A stretch of 64,000 nucleotides of DNA. Source: Bacteroidales bacterium (GTDB lineage Bacteria > Bacteroidota > Bacteroidia > Bacteroidales > UBA932). A model generated the notes under the pieces. The model saw nothing but the letters and a program-made list of their open reading frames with translations. It did not search any database and was not told where the DNA came from. The stretch spans positions 12,608 to 76,607 of the forward strand of contig JAGABD010000111.1 in assembly GCA_017614795.1 (NCBI GenBank), read 5' to 3'. Made by a program: the position numbers and the translations under genes. This document shows positions 1 to 8,682 of the stretch, in pieces; position 1 is the stretch's first letter, and the number at the start of each line of letters is the position of its first letter.

Positions 1-201
1 GCTGTCGCGGCCAAGACGCCATACTCCGACCCTGCTGACTCCTTCGAGAGATGCCGGCAGTCGCGAGAAGGGTTCGTACGTATCCTTGCAGACCTTGCCG
101 AATACCGGCAGAGTCATAGCATCGGTATATACATAATCCTGAGCTATGGCGTATGATGTGCCAAAAAGGACCAGGAAAAGAGGGAGAAGTACTCTACGCA
201 T
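1..201 (-). CDS. SGNH/GDSL-type hydrolase, C-terminally cut by window edge
   Basis: Only the first 67 codons are present; the rest lies beyond the window. Translation from the ATG at 201 gives a hydrophobic signal peptide (MRRVLLPLFLVLFGTSYAIA, then Q), followed by a segment with FSRLP and VWRLGRDS. That spacing resembles the N-terminal beta-sandwich seen before the SGNH esterase domain in Bacteroidota (RLP...R..VW.L...S). The start lies 6 nt downstream of the GH28 stop, so the gene is probably co-transcribed as part of the pectin locus, where SGNH enzymes often act as carbohydrate esterases. The catalytic part is not visible, so the family call is an inference. Confidence 0.6.
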   Translation of the reverse strand, partial: MRRVLLPLFLVLFGTSYAIAQDYVYTDAMTLPVFGKVCKDTYEPFSRLPASLEGVSRVGVWRLGRDS

Positions 202-207
202 AATAAT

Positions 208-1587
208 CTAATCTGTTCTTAACTGGATGGCCTCAGTATCTTCCGGCACTTCCGGGAGGCGCTGCCCGTTGATAATGACATTCTCGAAACGGATACCTTC
301 AGTATTGATAAGCGTATAAGCCGTCCTGCAGTTGTCGAGGGTAACATTTTTCAATGACACGTTCTTGATGGGATAGCCTTCCACCCCAATGGCATAGAAA
401 CCGCATTCGCGGGATTTACCACCACGTATGTTGGAGATACTGAAATTCTCGAAACGAGTAGGATGGAAGCCGCCGCGACCTCCGTGATAATTATTCTCGA
501 AGCGAATGAATGCAGTCCGAACGCTGTCCACTACGATTCCGTCCACCCAGACGTTACGGATAAAACCGCCACGGTCCAGGTTAGATTTAAAATAGATAGC
601 ACTGTGGCATGAGCCTACATGAACATCGTACATATAAACATTCTCCACTCCTGCTGCCATCTCACTGCCTATGCAGAGCCCGTTGCAGCGGGAACTGAAT
701 TCGCAGTTCCGGATTACTATTCCTGCCGTTTTCTGGCCGATGCGCCACGCATCCTGATCACGGCCGGCTTTTATGGCTATCGCGTCATCGCGTGTATTGA
801 AAACGCAATCCTCTATAAGAACGTTTGTACTGTATTCAGGGTCACAGCCGTCATTGTTAAGGTTCCAGCTGTCAATCTTGACCTTGCGTACCGTCACATT
901 GTCACAAAACAGGGGGTGAATCACCCAGTACGGGCTGTCCGTGATGCTCACTCCCTCAATGAGGACATTCTTGCAACCGAATGGTTCAATCATATTGGGC
1001 GGCATAATGGAACGGCCGCCGAAGTATCTGTCCCTTACCGGCACAAGGTCGATGCCCATCTGGCGGAGAGTATCCTGCATAGCGGAACGCTGCGGGCGCA
1101 TCTTACCGAAGCTCTCCTTTGCGTTGCCGTTAAGAAGCCCCTCACCGGTAATTGCAATGTTGGTACAATGATCCGCCCTGATAAACGAGGCATAATTATA
1201 AAACTCCGTACCCTCCCAGACCGTGAGTTCAGCCGGCAGATAATCCGACGGTTCCGAACTGAATATAAGTTCGCAGCCGGCAGGCACGCAAAGGTTCACA
1301 TTGCTTTTGATGTTAATGCAACCCTTGCTGAAGACCTTCCCTGTCGGCAAAACTACTCTGCCTCCGCCCTCGTCACTGCACCTGGTAATAGCGTCGTTAA
1401 TTGCGGCACGGCTGTCGGTAATGCCGTCGGCTATTGCTCCAAAATCCGCAGCAGCATAATCTACCGCCCGAAATACCGGTGCCTTGACATTAGCCAGTAC
1501 TTTAACGGCCCCTTCCGGCAGCCTTCCGGCACAAGCCGAAAGGACTGCCGCAAGAACCGCTAGCAGAGATAACCTCTTTAACCCCAT
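208..1587 (-). CDS. Glycoside hydrolase family 28 lipoprotein (polygalacturonase-like)
   Basis: 459 residues with a lipoprotein signal (LSAC, Cys19), so probably anchored to a membrane and facing the periplasm or surface. From about residue 42 the protein is a right-handed beta-helix typical of GH28, opening with the pectate-lyase-like signature DFGAIADGITDS (48-59). Visible GH28 catalytic elements are NND (244-246), the Asp pair in RDDAIAIK (267-268) and a GSEM segment near 307, where many members have a His-Gly motif. The family hydrolyses galacturonosyl or rhamnogalacturonan linkages in pectin. The start overlaps the end of the 43-codon peptide gene by 10 nt, which suggests translational coupling. 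Activity on homogalacturonan versus rhamnogalacturonan or xylogalacturonan cannot be told from sequence alone. Confidence 0.9.
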   Translation of the reverse strand: MGLKRLSLLAVLAAVLSACAGRLPEGAVKVLANVKAPVFRAVDYAAADFGAIADGITDSRAAINDAITRCSDEGGGRVVLPTGKVFSKGCINIKSNVNLCVPAGCELIFSSEPSDYLPAELTVWEGTEFYNYASFIRADHCTNIAITGEGLLNGNAKESFGKMRPQRSAMQDTLRQMGIDLVPVRDRYFGGRSIMPPNMIEPFGCKNVLIEGVSITDSPYWVIHPLFCDNVTVRKVKIDSWNLNNDGCDPEYSTNVLIEDCVFNTRDDAIAIKAGRDQDAWRIGQKTAGIVIRNCEFSSRCNGLCIGSEMAAGVENVYMYDVHVGSCHSAIYFKSNLDRGGFIRNVWVDGIVVDSVRTAFIRFENNYHGGRGGFHPTRFENFSISNIRGGKSRECGFYAIGVEGYPIKNVSLKNVTLDNCRTAYTLINTEGIRFENVIINGQRLPEVPEDTEAIQLRTD

Positions 1588-1709
1588 AGGATATCTTCTT
1601 CCTCCGACCCTAATTTAATATCATCGCTGCCACAGAGAACTTGGGTTTCGATGGCTAGCATCGTCAGGCACTCGGGTGCCTCGTACATTTCCATATAATT
1701 CTTTTTCAT
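1578..1709 (-). CDS. Small 43-residue peptide of a recurring Bacteroidales type
   Basis: Translation from the ATG at 1709 gives a 43-residue product that begins MKKNYMEMYEAPECLTML, continues with LCGSDD, has an acidic stretch (GSEEED) and ends ILWG. It lies 13 nt downstream of the fimbrillin-like lipoprotein stop and its TAA overlaps the GH28 start by 10 nt, so it fits the operon exactly. Many Bacteroidales genomes carry short proteins of this shape next to surface lipoprotein genes: MKK.Y..P at the start, a hydrophobic patch ending in a Cys/Gly/Ser segment, then an acidic tail. Their function is not known to me. No signal peptide is apparent. Confidence 0.65.
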   Translation of the reverse strand: MKKNYMEMYEAPECLTMLAIETQVLCGSDDIKLGSEEEDILWG

Positions 1710-1722
1710 AAGGCAGTGTCAT

Positions 1723-3666
1723 TTAGATTTTCATACAACGGATGGGAAGACCGAAAGCAGCGCGAGAAGCCTCGTTAACCTTAACTGTCTGAGCAGAAAG
1801 GGTTATCAACAAGGAATACCCAGCCATATTTGCTGTAGCTGAAGGAGTTGCCGAGAGATTTCCGCCCCAGTTTCGCACCGTCGCCCCGGCATCTGTCAAT
1901 GTCAAACCTTTTAAGTACCCGGCTGCAGGATAATAAGTCGCAACAGAGGCGGGATCGGTATAGATAACACCGCCAGTCTGCCATGTCATTGCCGAAGCGG
2001 TAAAAACTGTATACCAAGCGTAGCCGTTCTGACAGGGCACACAATATCCTGCGGGACAAGGGTCATAATTGGTCTTATTAGCCTTTGTTGTCGTACTATT
2101 CCACAGGCTCTGTGCATTATTGGCATCGTCCGCATTGGAAATCCATGTACGATATGAATTCTCCAGCAAGAGCCTTGTAGGATGAGCCGTTGCATAGGCG
2201 ACAGCGCCAGCTGTAACTGCAGCATTTGTCGATGACAGATAGTCAATCGTGACTCCCGTGTTGAATACGCAACTGTTTTTGTCAGCAGGGAAAGGATCTT
2301 TACGTCCCCACTGATAATAGAAACCGTAAGCATCTGTTCCAGATTTGCCTTTTGCACCGAGGTTAGCATCAGACATCAACCATGCGTTATTCCTTCCATA
2401 ATGCTCAGGAGTAAGAATATCCGCCGGCGCACACCAGATATGCCAGCTCCACAGAATGTTATCCGAAGGATCAGTTACAGCAATGATTGTGCTGCCGTTT
2501 GCACCGGCAGGTGCACGGAAATTAACAGCGCCACTGTTACCTAGACTGATAAAATCGACCTTCGATGCATTATCAGTAGCCCACAGCCACTTGGCACGAT
2601 ATCCCTCGTCGTATGGTTTGCTGCCTTCATACACATTGGACTTATCCACCTTCTGAGCAGCAAACTTATAATAGCCACCTTCAGTTATAAGATAACAGTT
2701 TGCTCTGTTTGGGCTGTATCCTTTACTGTAATTCTGTGCTACCAGATCCAAGAACACCGGGATTGCCTCCTCGGCATCCACGTGTGCATCTATATTGGTC
2801 AGGTTGATAGGATAAATCTTCTGGGCCTCGAAGGCTTTCTTGGGATTTACATTGAATTTGATTTCCTGACCGTTGGTCATCTTGAGGTCGAAGCAGCAGG
2901 ATGCCGCCGTGAGGTCGACAGGATAGATGTTTACCCATGCATGACGGGCCGTGCCCATAGTGGCGGTCGAAGGGAAGTTGATCTTCAGGCTCTTGCCTGC
3001 GGCAACATCTTCGGGAACCAGGCTGCCGTCGGTAAGATTCAGTGTGGCAGCACCGGTGAATGCAGTATTTGCCGTAATTGTGAGAGATTCGATGGTGGCG
3101 CCGCTCAGGCAGCTGTTCGAGCCGTCGATCACGATATCCAGAATAGTGAGCGGATAATTGAAGTGCATCCTGTAGCTCTCGTCGCTGCTCTTGAGATTTG
3201 CAGAACCGGCCATAAAGTCACTCACGCCAATCAGTCCATTCGCATTATCCACCTGATTTACCTCAACAGGCAGGCTTACGCTCACCGCCGTAGGGTCTGT
3301 TGCGTACGAAGACGAGTAAGGGTAGATGGCATACAGAGTGAAGTTCGAACCGGCAGGAGTAAGTGAGCCTGTGAACTTTCCGCTCCTTTCGCCCACCGAT
3401 GCGGCGTCGAGCGACAACTGCACGTTGGAGTTGCCGGAATTGCCGGCTTCCCAGACACTGATCTTGTCGCCGGACTTCCAGATAATGTAATTCTCGCCGT
3501 CCAACTCCGTTCTGCTGACGATGTCGGACGAGGCGGTGATACTGAAGTTTCCCTGGACTTCAGTTGCAACCGGATCCTCCTTGGTAACCGGCGCCTTTTC
3601 TTCCTTGCTGCAAGCGGCAAAGGCCGTCAGCAGGCAAAGCATAAAAAAGATTCTTGTTTTCATCAT
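1723..3666 (-). CDS. Fimbrillin-like lipoprotein with C-terminal FISUMP-like domain
   Basis: 647 residues with a lipoprotein signal (LTAFAAC then SKEEKAP). Residues about 40-290 look like the fimbrillin/Mfa-like double beta-sandwich: RTELDG, an IWKSGDKISVW motif and an AIYPYSSSY segment. The middle and C-terminal part (about 400-647) has WGRKDPFP, YDPCPAGYCVP and a terminal GLPIRCMKI, the pattern of the fibrobacter-type major paralogous domain common at the end of Bacteroidales surface lipoproteins. In a SusCD locus such proteins often serve as extra surface glycan-binding proteins rather than fimbriae. It is followed closely by the 43-residue peptide gene and preceded by GH105 with a 2-nt gap, so it belongs to the same transcript. 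Ligand unknown. Confidence 0.75.
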   Translation of the reverse strand: MMKTRIFFMLCLLTAFAACSKEEKAPVTKEDPVATEVQGNFSITASSDIVSRTELDGENYIIWKSGDKISVWEAGNSGNSNVQLSLDAASVGERSGKFTGSLTPAGSNFTLYAIYPYSSSYATDPTAVSVSLPVEVNQVDNANGLIGVSDFMAGSANLKSSDESYRMHFNYPLTILDIVIDGSNSCLSGATIESLTITANTAFTGAATLNLTDGSLVPEDVAAGKSLKINFPSTATMGTARHAWVNIYPVDLTAASCCFDLKMTNGQEIKFNVNPKKAFEAQKIYPINLTNIDAHVDAEEAIPVFLDLVAQNYSKGYSPNRANCYLITEGGYYKFAAQKVDKSNVYEGSKPYDEGYRAKWLWATDNASKVDFISLGNSGAVNFRAPAGANGSTIIAVTDPSDNILWSWHIWCAPADILTPEHYGRNNAWLMSDANLGAKGKSGTDAYGFYYQWGRKDPFPADKNSCVFNTGVTIDYLSSTNAAVTAGAVAYATAHPTRLLLENSYRTWISNADDANNAQSLWNSTTTKANKTNYDPCPAGYCVPCQNGYAWYTVFTASAMTWQTGGVIYTDPASVATYYPAAGYLKGLTLTDAGATVRNWGGNLSATPSATANMAGYSLLITLSAQTVKVNEASRAAFGLPIRCMKI

Positions 3667-3668
3667 AA

Positions 3669-4841
3669 TTATAATTTGGTTTTGTGTAATTCGTTATATA
3701 GCATAAGCGTAGCCCCTATAGCATAAGTGTCGTCATAAACCTGCTTTCGGGACAAGTAGTATTGTTTATCACCAATGCAGGTTCCCTCGCAGATTTTCCC
3801 AAGTCTGAAATCCATAGCGCTGTTCCCCTCGATGCAATACCTGTCGATTGCCATCGCCGCCTGTATGGCAGCATAGGTCGCACCGGGGGAAAGAACGCCG
3901 ATATTGGCTCCCTTGGCCAGGGCATAACCGAACATGGCCGAGCAGGAGCTCTCTGTAAAATTCTTGCCCACTGGCATACGTATAGGCAATTGACACCAAA
4001 GGCCATCGTGTGCGACCTGCCTTTTTATCAGAGTAGCCGCCATTTTCTGAAACATACTCTCCACTTTTGGGTAACGCGGGTCGTCTTTCGGCAACACTTC
4101 CAGGAGGTCGGCAAGAGCCATTGCCACCCAGCCGTTGCCCCGGCCCCAGAATTCTGAACTCCTGTGTTCCGGATTCCCATTCCAGCCCTTCTGACAGCAT
4201 TTGTCATCATAAGCTTCTCCGGATTCCGACCATCCATGATACCAAAGCCCGGTCTTTGGGTCTTGTAGATGCTCGGCGTGGGCAATCATCTGGTCGGCAA
4301 ATTCCTGTACATACGCGATATCCCCGCTAGACCAATAGCAGCCAATCAGCAGCAGGTCGAGCATATAGATAGTATCATCCCATAACTCCACCCTGCCGGG
4401 GCGGTGCGAACAGCCGCCATTAGCCGCACGTGGAATCTCCTTGTAATGCTTGTAAACCCTCTCAAGTGCGGCATCCGTTTCAGGCGTATTCCTGCCGATT
4501 TCTTTCAGGAAGGCGAGACCGCAGGCCGATGCTACTCCGTTGGGATGGCGGCCGTGAGCCTTGGGGGCAAGGCGCGTCATAGCCTGAACGATATAATCTG
4601 CTATTTCGTCCCTTTTGCTCTCATCGACCCTGTAGATATCTATGAAGGATTTCAGCAGCACGGCATCCCGCCAGTTCCAGACATATTTCTCAGGTGGCAA
4701 ACGGTGCTTAAGTGCCATAACGTAGAGGCTGTCCCCTACTGAAACGCGCTGTGGATGCACTATCCGCCTCGCCGCTTCCACACGGAAGGCGGACGTGGCA
4801 AGAAGCAGGATGCCGGCAATTATGAACAGTTTAGTCTTCAT
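3669..4841 (-). CDS. GH105-type unsaturated rhamnogalacturonyl hydrolase
   Basis: 390 residues from the ATG at 4841, which gives a clean signal peptide (MKTKLFIIAGILLLATSAF). A start at 4859 is possible but adds only six residues before it. The alpha/alpha-barrel signatures of GH88/GH105 are present: WDDTIYM with Asp155/156 as candidate general acid, GLWYHGWSESG (198-208) and FWGRGNGW (231-238). The family removes the 4,5-unsaturated uronic acid that polysaccharide lyases leave at the non-reducing end of pectin oligomers. Its presence therefore predicts a lyase in the same pathway, for which the toroid-like protein at 6672-8672 is the local candidate. The start overlaps the preceding gene by 11 nt. 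Confidence 0.9.
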   Translation of the reverse strand: MKTKLFIIAGILLLATSAFRVEAARRIVHPQRVSVGDSLYVMALKHRLPPEKYVWNWRDAVLLKSFIDIYRVDESKRDEIADYIVQAMTRLAPKAHGRHPNGVASACGLAFLKEIGRNTPETDAALERVYKHYKEIPRAANGGCSHRPGRVELWDDTIYMLDLLLIGCYWSSGDIAYVQEFADQMIAHAEHLQDPKTGLWYHGWSESGEAYDDKCCQKGWNGNPEHRSSEFWGRGNGWVAMALADLLEVLPKDDPRYPKVESMFQKMAATLIKRQVAHDGLWCQLPIRMPVGKNFTESSCSAMFGYALAKGANIGVLSPGATYAAIQAAMAIDRYCIEGNSAMDFRLGKICEGTCIGDKQYYLSRKQVYDDTYAIGATLMLYNELHKTKL

Positions 4842-6675
4842 CTTCAGGATCACAGGCAAATCGGAAACCTATATAATTACTGTACGACACCGTTCCGGTA
4901 ATATTGTAGGCATCCCTCGAACAATTCTGGAAGGTACTCTGAAGGCCACGCTGGGCACGGCCGCCACGGATTACCAAAAGCTTATTGGAGGGCATGGCTA
5001 CCTCTTTATACGTGGCAGTATAGTTGACATACCACGAAGAAGTCATTTCCTGTGCATTGCCGGACATGTCGTATATTCCCAACTGGTTTGGATTGTGCTG
5101 GCCAACGTCTTCTACGTGCAACCTGTTAACACCATTAGCCCACACGGCAATATCGTTGAGGTTGTCGCTTCCGCTAAAGCGGTACATCGGTACGGCCGGG
5201 TCGTTGGAATAGACATTGCCGCGGGCAGCCACTTCCCACTGCGCTTCGGTAGGAAGATATCCTCCGAAGAAGCTGCAGAAGGTTGCCGCTCCGTAGAAAC
5301 TTACTCCAACCACGGGACAGTTGACATACTGCTGATCCACGGTCCACTTGCCATTCTCGTAAACGATGTCCGTATAGGCATCGAACAGGATCGCCTCGCC
5401 CTGCCAGGTGCCATCCTTGACGATGGCGCTACCATACGCATTGAGGAACTCGCAGAACCATTTGTTGGTCACCTCGTACTTTGCAATGCAGTAAGGATCC
5501 AGAGTGGCCTGGGAAGGAGTAGGTGTGGCACTCTTGCCAACGCTCTGGTTAACGTTGAATTCACCATCGTGAGCCTGGGAATATTTGGCAGGCATCGAAG
5601 ACTGTTCATAGTCGCCAAGCCATCCAAGGAACACAGGATTCACAGGAACGACCTTAATCATTCCGCCTTCGCAGTCATAGGTAACGACCTTAAGCTTCGT
5701 GACCGGACCATACATCGTCCCAGCTTCGGTTGTTTCCGCATAAGGCCGGACGTAATATATCCTGGCAGGAGTTACATCCTCGAAGGACATCGTAAAGGTA
5801 TCGTTAAGCGACTTGTAAGAGGAATTCTTGATTGTGGGTGTCTTATTGGTCAAAGACCAGCAGAAACCGAATGAGGTAATAGTATTCCCTTGAGCATCAG
5901 AAACGGCGCTGCTTATTCGGAGCGATGAATACGTGTTTTCGAGCACATTAATGTCGGCAAACACCACGGGGTGGATATCTGGTGTCGAGAATGAAATCTC
6001 TTCGGAATAACCCGCCCCATTTTCCGTCATCGCATAGGCACGGACTCTGTATGAGGTCGCCACTGTAAGATCTGCAACTGTAGCGGTAAACTCCTGGCCG
6101 GAAACCGCACCAAGCACAGTTTTGACTCCGGCGGAACCAATCTCCAGAACTGCGGATGCGTCCGCTGTGTAGACAAATCCCCTCGCCGTAACCGGATAGT
6201 CACCCTCGTCAACCAAAGCACCCTTAAAGGTCGCTTCGCTCGCATAAATATCCGTAACGCCGGTCATACTCACACTTGGCAACTGGAAATCTGTGGTGGA
6301 AAAAGACATCTGCTCCCCGTATACCACAGTGCCGTCCTTCATAACGGCAAACGCTTTCATATTATATGAATGCAACGGGATGAGCTCGTATGTCTTGATA
6401 GAGAATTCTCCCTCGCCGGCATCTGTTGAAACGCAGGGGCTGTCGCCAAAAGAAAAAACCTCCGATGCGGAGAAACAGACACCGCGGCAAAGCATATTGG
6501 CAGTCCCTCCGCTAGTGCTGCCTCGGAGCACTGCGGTAGAACTTGTTGCCGTCGTCACCGGGAGGGTTTCTACATTAGGCAGGGAATTGTCTTCTTCCTG
6601 CGTACACCCCGAAACCAGGACTAGCGCGGCAAAGCAAACCGACAAGAATATGTATCTCATATATTGTGTCATCAT
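4831..6675 (-). CDS. Lipoprotein with three FN3-like repeats and FGE-sulfatase-like domain
   Basis: 614 residues; lipobox VSGC (Cys24). Three immunoglobulin/FN3-like repeats of about 95 residues span roughly 32-325. Each ends in a YGEQMSFST-, YSEEISFST- or YGPVTKLKV-like strand. The C-terminal 250 residues match the formylglycine-generating-enzyme-like fold: YCIAKYEVTNKWFCEFLN, PVVGVSFYGAATFC, LPTEAQWEVAARG, GIYDMSGNAQEM, RGG and a terminal GFRFAC. In Bacteroidales PULs this fold is commonly a surface binding module rather than a sulfatase maturase, and no sulfatase gene is visible nearby. ATG and the previous TGA overlap (ATGA) at 6672-6675, indicating coupling to the upstream enzyme. A catalytic role is not supported. 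Confidence 0.8.
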   Translation of the reverse strand: MMTQYMRYIFLSVCFAALVLVSGCTQEEDNSLPNVETLPVTTATSSTAVLRGSTSGGTANMLCRGVCFSASEVFSFGDSPCVSTDAGEGEFSIKTYELIPLHSYNMKAFAVMKDGTVVYGEQMSFSTTDFQLPSVSMTGVTDIYASEATFKGALVDEGDYPVTARGFVYTADASAVLEIGSAGVKTVLGAVSGQEFTATVADLTVATSYRVRAYAMTENGAGYSEEISFSTPDIHPVVFADINVLENTYSSLRISSAVSDAQGNTITSFGFCWSLTNKTPTIKNSSYKSLNDTFTMSFEDVTPARIYYVRPYAETTEAGTMYGPVTKLKVVTYDCEGGMIKVVPVNPVFLGWLGDYEQSSMPAKYSQAHDGEFNVNQSVGKSATPTPSQATLDPYCIAKYEVTNKWFCEFLNAYGSAIVKDGTWQGEAILFDAYTDIVYENGKWTVDQQYVNCPVVGVSFYGAATFCSFFGGYLPTEAQWEVAARGNVYSNDPAVPMYRFSGSDNLNDIAVWANGVNRLHVEDVGQHNPNQLGIYDMSGNAQEMTSSWYVNYTATYKEVAMPSNKLLVIRGGRAQRGLQSTFQNCSRDAYNITGTVSYSNYIGFRFACDPEDED

Positions 6676-8672
6676 AATTGTCCTGTCAATGCAAGTCCCA
6701 CATCCTGACCATTAATCGAAAAATATGCCTGGTTGCGGTCGGTGAAATCGATACTGCTGCCGTAAGCATCGGTCTGATGGAAATTCCAATAGGCCTCCTT
6801 TGTGTATTCCGGCTCAGTATCGCTAAAAATCCATCTATTGTAGTCCTTTTTCTTTTGGAAGTTTCCTTTTATACCAAGTTTTAGACCCTCCGGAGTTGTC
6901 ACATAACACTCGAGCCCATCTCCCTCAGTATATACTTTCTGCTCCGGCACGTGCACTTCTGCGGACATTATGCTTTGACGCAAAGCTGCGAACTTCGCGT
7001 CCGTGTCAATATCCTTATCCACGCGCCACCACATTATCACGCCACCAAGTTCATCAGCCGCGGGCTGAGTCGCCTTGAGTTCCGTAGTAAGACGCAGAGC
7101 CGTTCCGTAAACATAACCTGAGTTATTGGAATCATATGTGAGCAGTGGAGTCTTTGCCTTACCGTCAGTTCCGAAAGTGAAAAGGTAACGAACTGAAACG
7201 ACAATGTCTTCAATACGGCAAAAATACGTACGCCCGGAGTCGGTACCGAGGGCTTTGGCATTTCCGCTCATTGCAAACCAATCCGAAATGCGCTCATTGC
7301 CAACCCACATTTCATCAACATAAGTACCTGGCACAATAATATGAGAGCGAAGGTTGGAGGCCGAAGGAGGATTATCCCTTCCGTTACCCGCTTGAAGAGC
7401 CACGAATTCATTGAGATGCTGCGACCGGGCATATGCGTCCCGGAAGCAGGTCCACACGTGTGATCCGTAAGGAATACGCCCGAATGGATCGTTACGCCCT
7501 TCCATATAATGTGCAAAGTTGATGATGGAGCGATGCGCATCGCCAGCCACCACGACACTGAGGCTCTTTTCGGTTCCGTTTCCGGTGTAATGATGTCCGG
7601 CACTGCTTATGGAGAACTTCCGGTCTACATAATTCATCGCATTCATAGCATAATACTCATGACCTTGCGAGTCAATCCCTTTCTCGGGTCCAAAAGTATA
7701 TGCAACCAAACGTGGATAAGTGTCATTGATTCGACGGTCTTCCGAAGACGGCTCCCATGCGGCAAGTTGGTTGTACCAGTACATTCCATAACCGCTTATC
7801 ATACCACCTGCAAGCTGGTCAATCTTTCCACCGCTGGCACCACGGTAGTAACAGCGCGACATAGCCCCGCTGGGCGTTTTACCCGGCGTGAAATAATTTG
7901 CGAAGATGCTGAGTGATATGTAATCCTTGCATTTCTGCGCTACTGCCTTCGCTTCTGCATTCTTTGTGTATTTGGCCAGATAACCGATACATTCAGCCTG
8001 CACCCCCGTATATGTAGGAGAGTTATGTTCGTGAATACCCCATTGGCGAAGGAAATCGTAAAAACTATTCAGCATCGAATAACCCTTTGCAGCAATTTGA
8101 GTCGTTGTAAGAGCATGTCCAACTCCCCAGGTACGGTCAGGATTTAGATTCTCTCCAAGAGCAATCATATTCCATGTTCTCATAATATAGATATTGGAAT
8201 AAGTCACAGCAACATTGTCGTGGTTCCATGAAGCATATAATGCTCTGTCTACAAAGTCATCGAAAAGCTGTTTTATGTCGTCGGACCATGTATTATAATA
8301 CTCGATGAGAGCAGGGCATGCCAACTCAAGAGCAAACTCGATGTTGTTTTCATCACTGAAATCTCCCCCAACATTACGGGGAACCTTTCCAAGATTCGGC
8401 AGTTCCTTTTCTTGCTGGTCGCTGAAGCGCTGAAGGGCTATCTTAACATACTTCTGGTCCATACCCAAATGGCATGCTCCCAAGATGAAGTCAAAATAAT
8501 ATGTTGTATCGAATCCTTCATCACTTGCATTCACCTGGGTCCACAGGTCATCGATCCGAGGGTCTTTATTGAAACCTGGTTCGCCTTTTTCAGCCGTGAG
8601 AACTGCGGTAGTATCGCCGCAGCCGACCATCATAAATAGCGGAATAATCAGTATTTTGAAAAACCTATTCAT
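6672..8672 (-). CDS. Lipoprotein, probable alpha-toroid polysaccharide-degrading enzyme of unassigned family
   Basis: 666 residues; lipobox MVGC (Cys18). The first 330 or so residues are helix-rich with aromatic and polar repeats (WNMIALG, LRQWGIHEHNSPTYTGVQAECIG split over helices, GYGMYWYNQLAAWEP). The second half is beta-rich and contains SSAGHHYTGNGTEKS, GSHVWTCFRDAY and WRVDKDID. An (alpha/alpha) toroid followed by a beta-sandwich is the architecture of several polysaccharide-lyase families (for example PL8, PL12, PL17, PL26). His and Tyr residues in HEHNSPTY and SAGHHYTG are candidate catalytic residues. I cannot assign a CAZy family. Its position right after SusD and before GH105, which needs lyase products, makes a lyase role plausible but inferred. 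Confidence 0.6.
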   Translation of the reverse strand: MNRFFKILIIPLFMMVGCGDTTAVLTAEKGEPGFNKDPRIDDLWTQVNASDEGFDTTYYFDFILGACHLGMDQKYVKIALQRFSDQQEKELPNLGKVPRNVGGDFSDENNIEFALELACPALIEYYNTWSDDIKQLFDDFVDRALYASWNHDNVAVTYSNIYIMRTWNMIALGENLNPDRTWGVGHALTTTQIAAKGYSMLNSFYDFLRQWGIHEHNSPTYTGVQAECIGYLAKYTKNAEAKAVAQKCKDYISLSIFANYFTPGKTPSGAMSRCYYRGASGGKIDQLAGGMISGYGMYWYNQLAAWEPSSEDRRINDTYPRLVAYTFGPEKGIDSQGHEYYAMNAMNYVDRKFSISSAGHHYTGNGTEKSLSVVVAGDAHRSIINFAHYMEGRNDPFGRIPYGSHVWTCFRDAYARSQHLNEFVALQAGNGRDNPPSASNLRSHIIVPGTYVDEMWVGNERISDWFAMSGNAKALGTDSGRTYFCRIEDIVVSVRYLFTFGTDGKAKTPLLTYDSNNSGYVYGTALRLTTELKATQPAADELGGVIMWWRVDKDIDTDAKFAALRQSIMSAEVHVPEQKVYTEGDGLECYVTTPEGLKLGIKGNFQKKKDYNRWIFSDTEPEYTKEAYWNFHQTDAYGSSIDFTDRNQAYFSINGQDVGLALTGQL

Positions 8673-8682
8673 ATCATTCTAT

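Noticed and set aside
4831..5700. Sulfatase-maturing enzyme from the FGE-like domain
   Set aside because: The domain sits on a lipoprotein with FN3-like repeats in a PUL, no sulfatase lies nearby, and this fold is widely used as a non-catalytic surface module in Bacteroidales.
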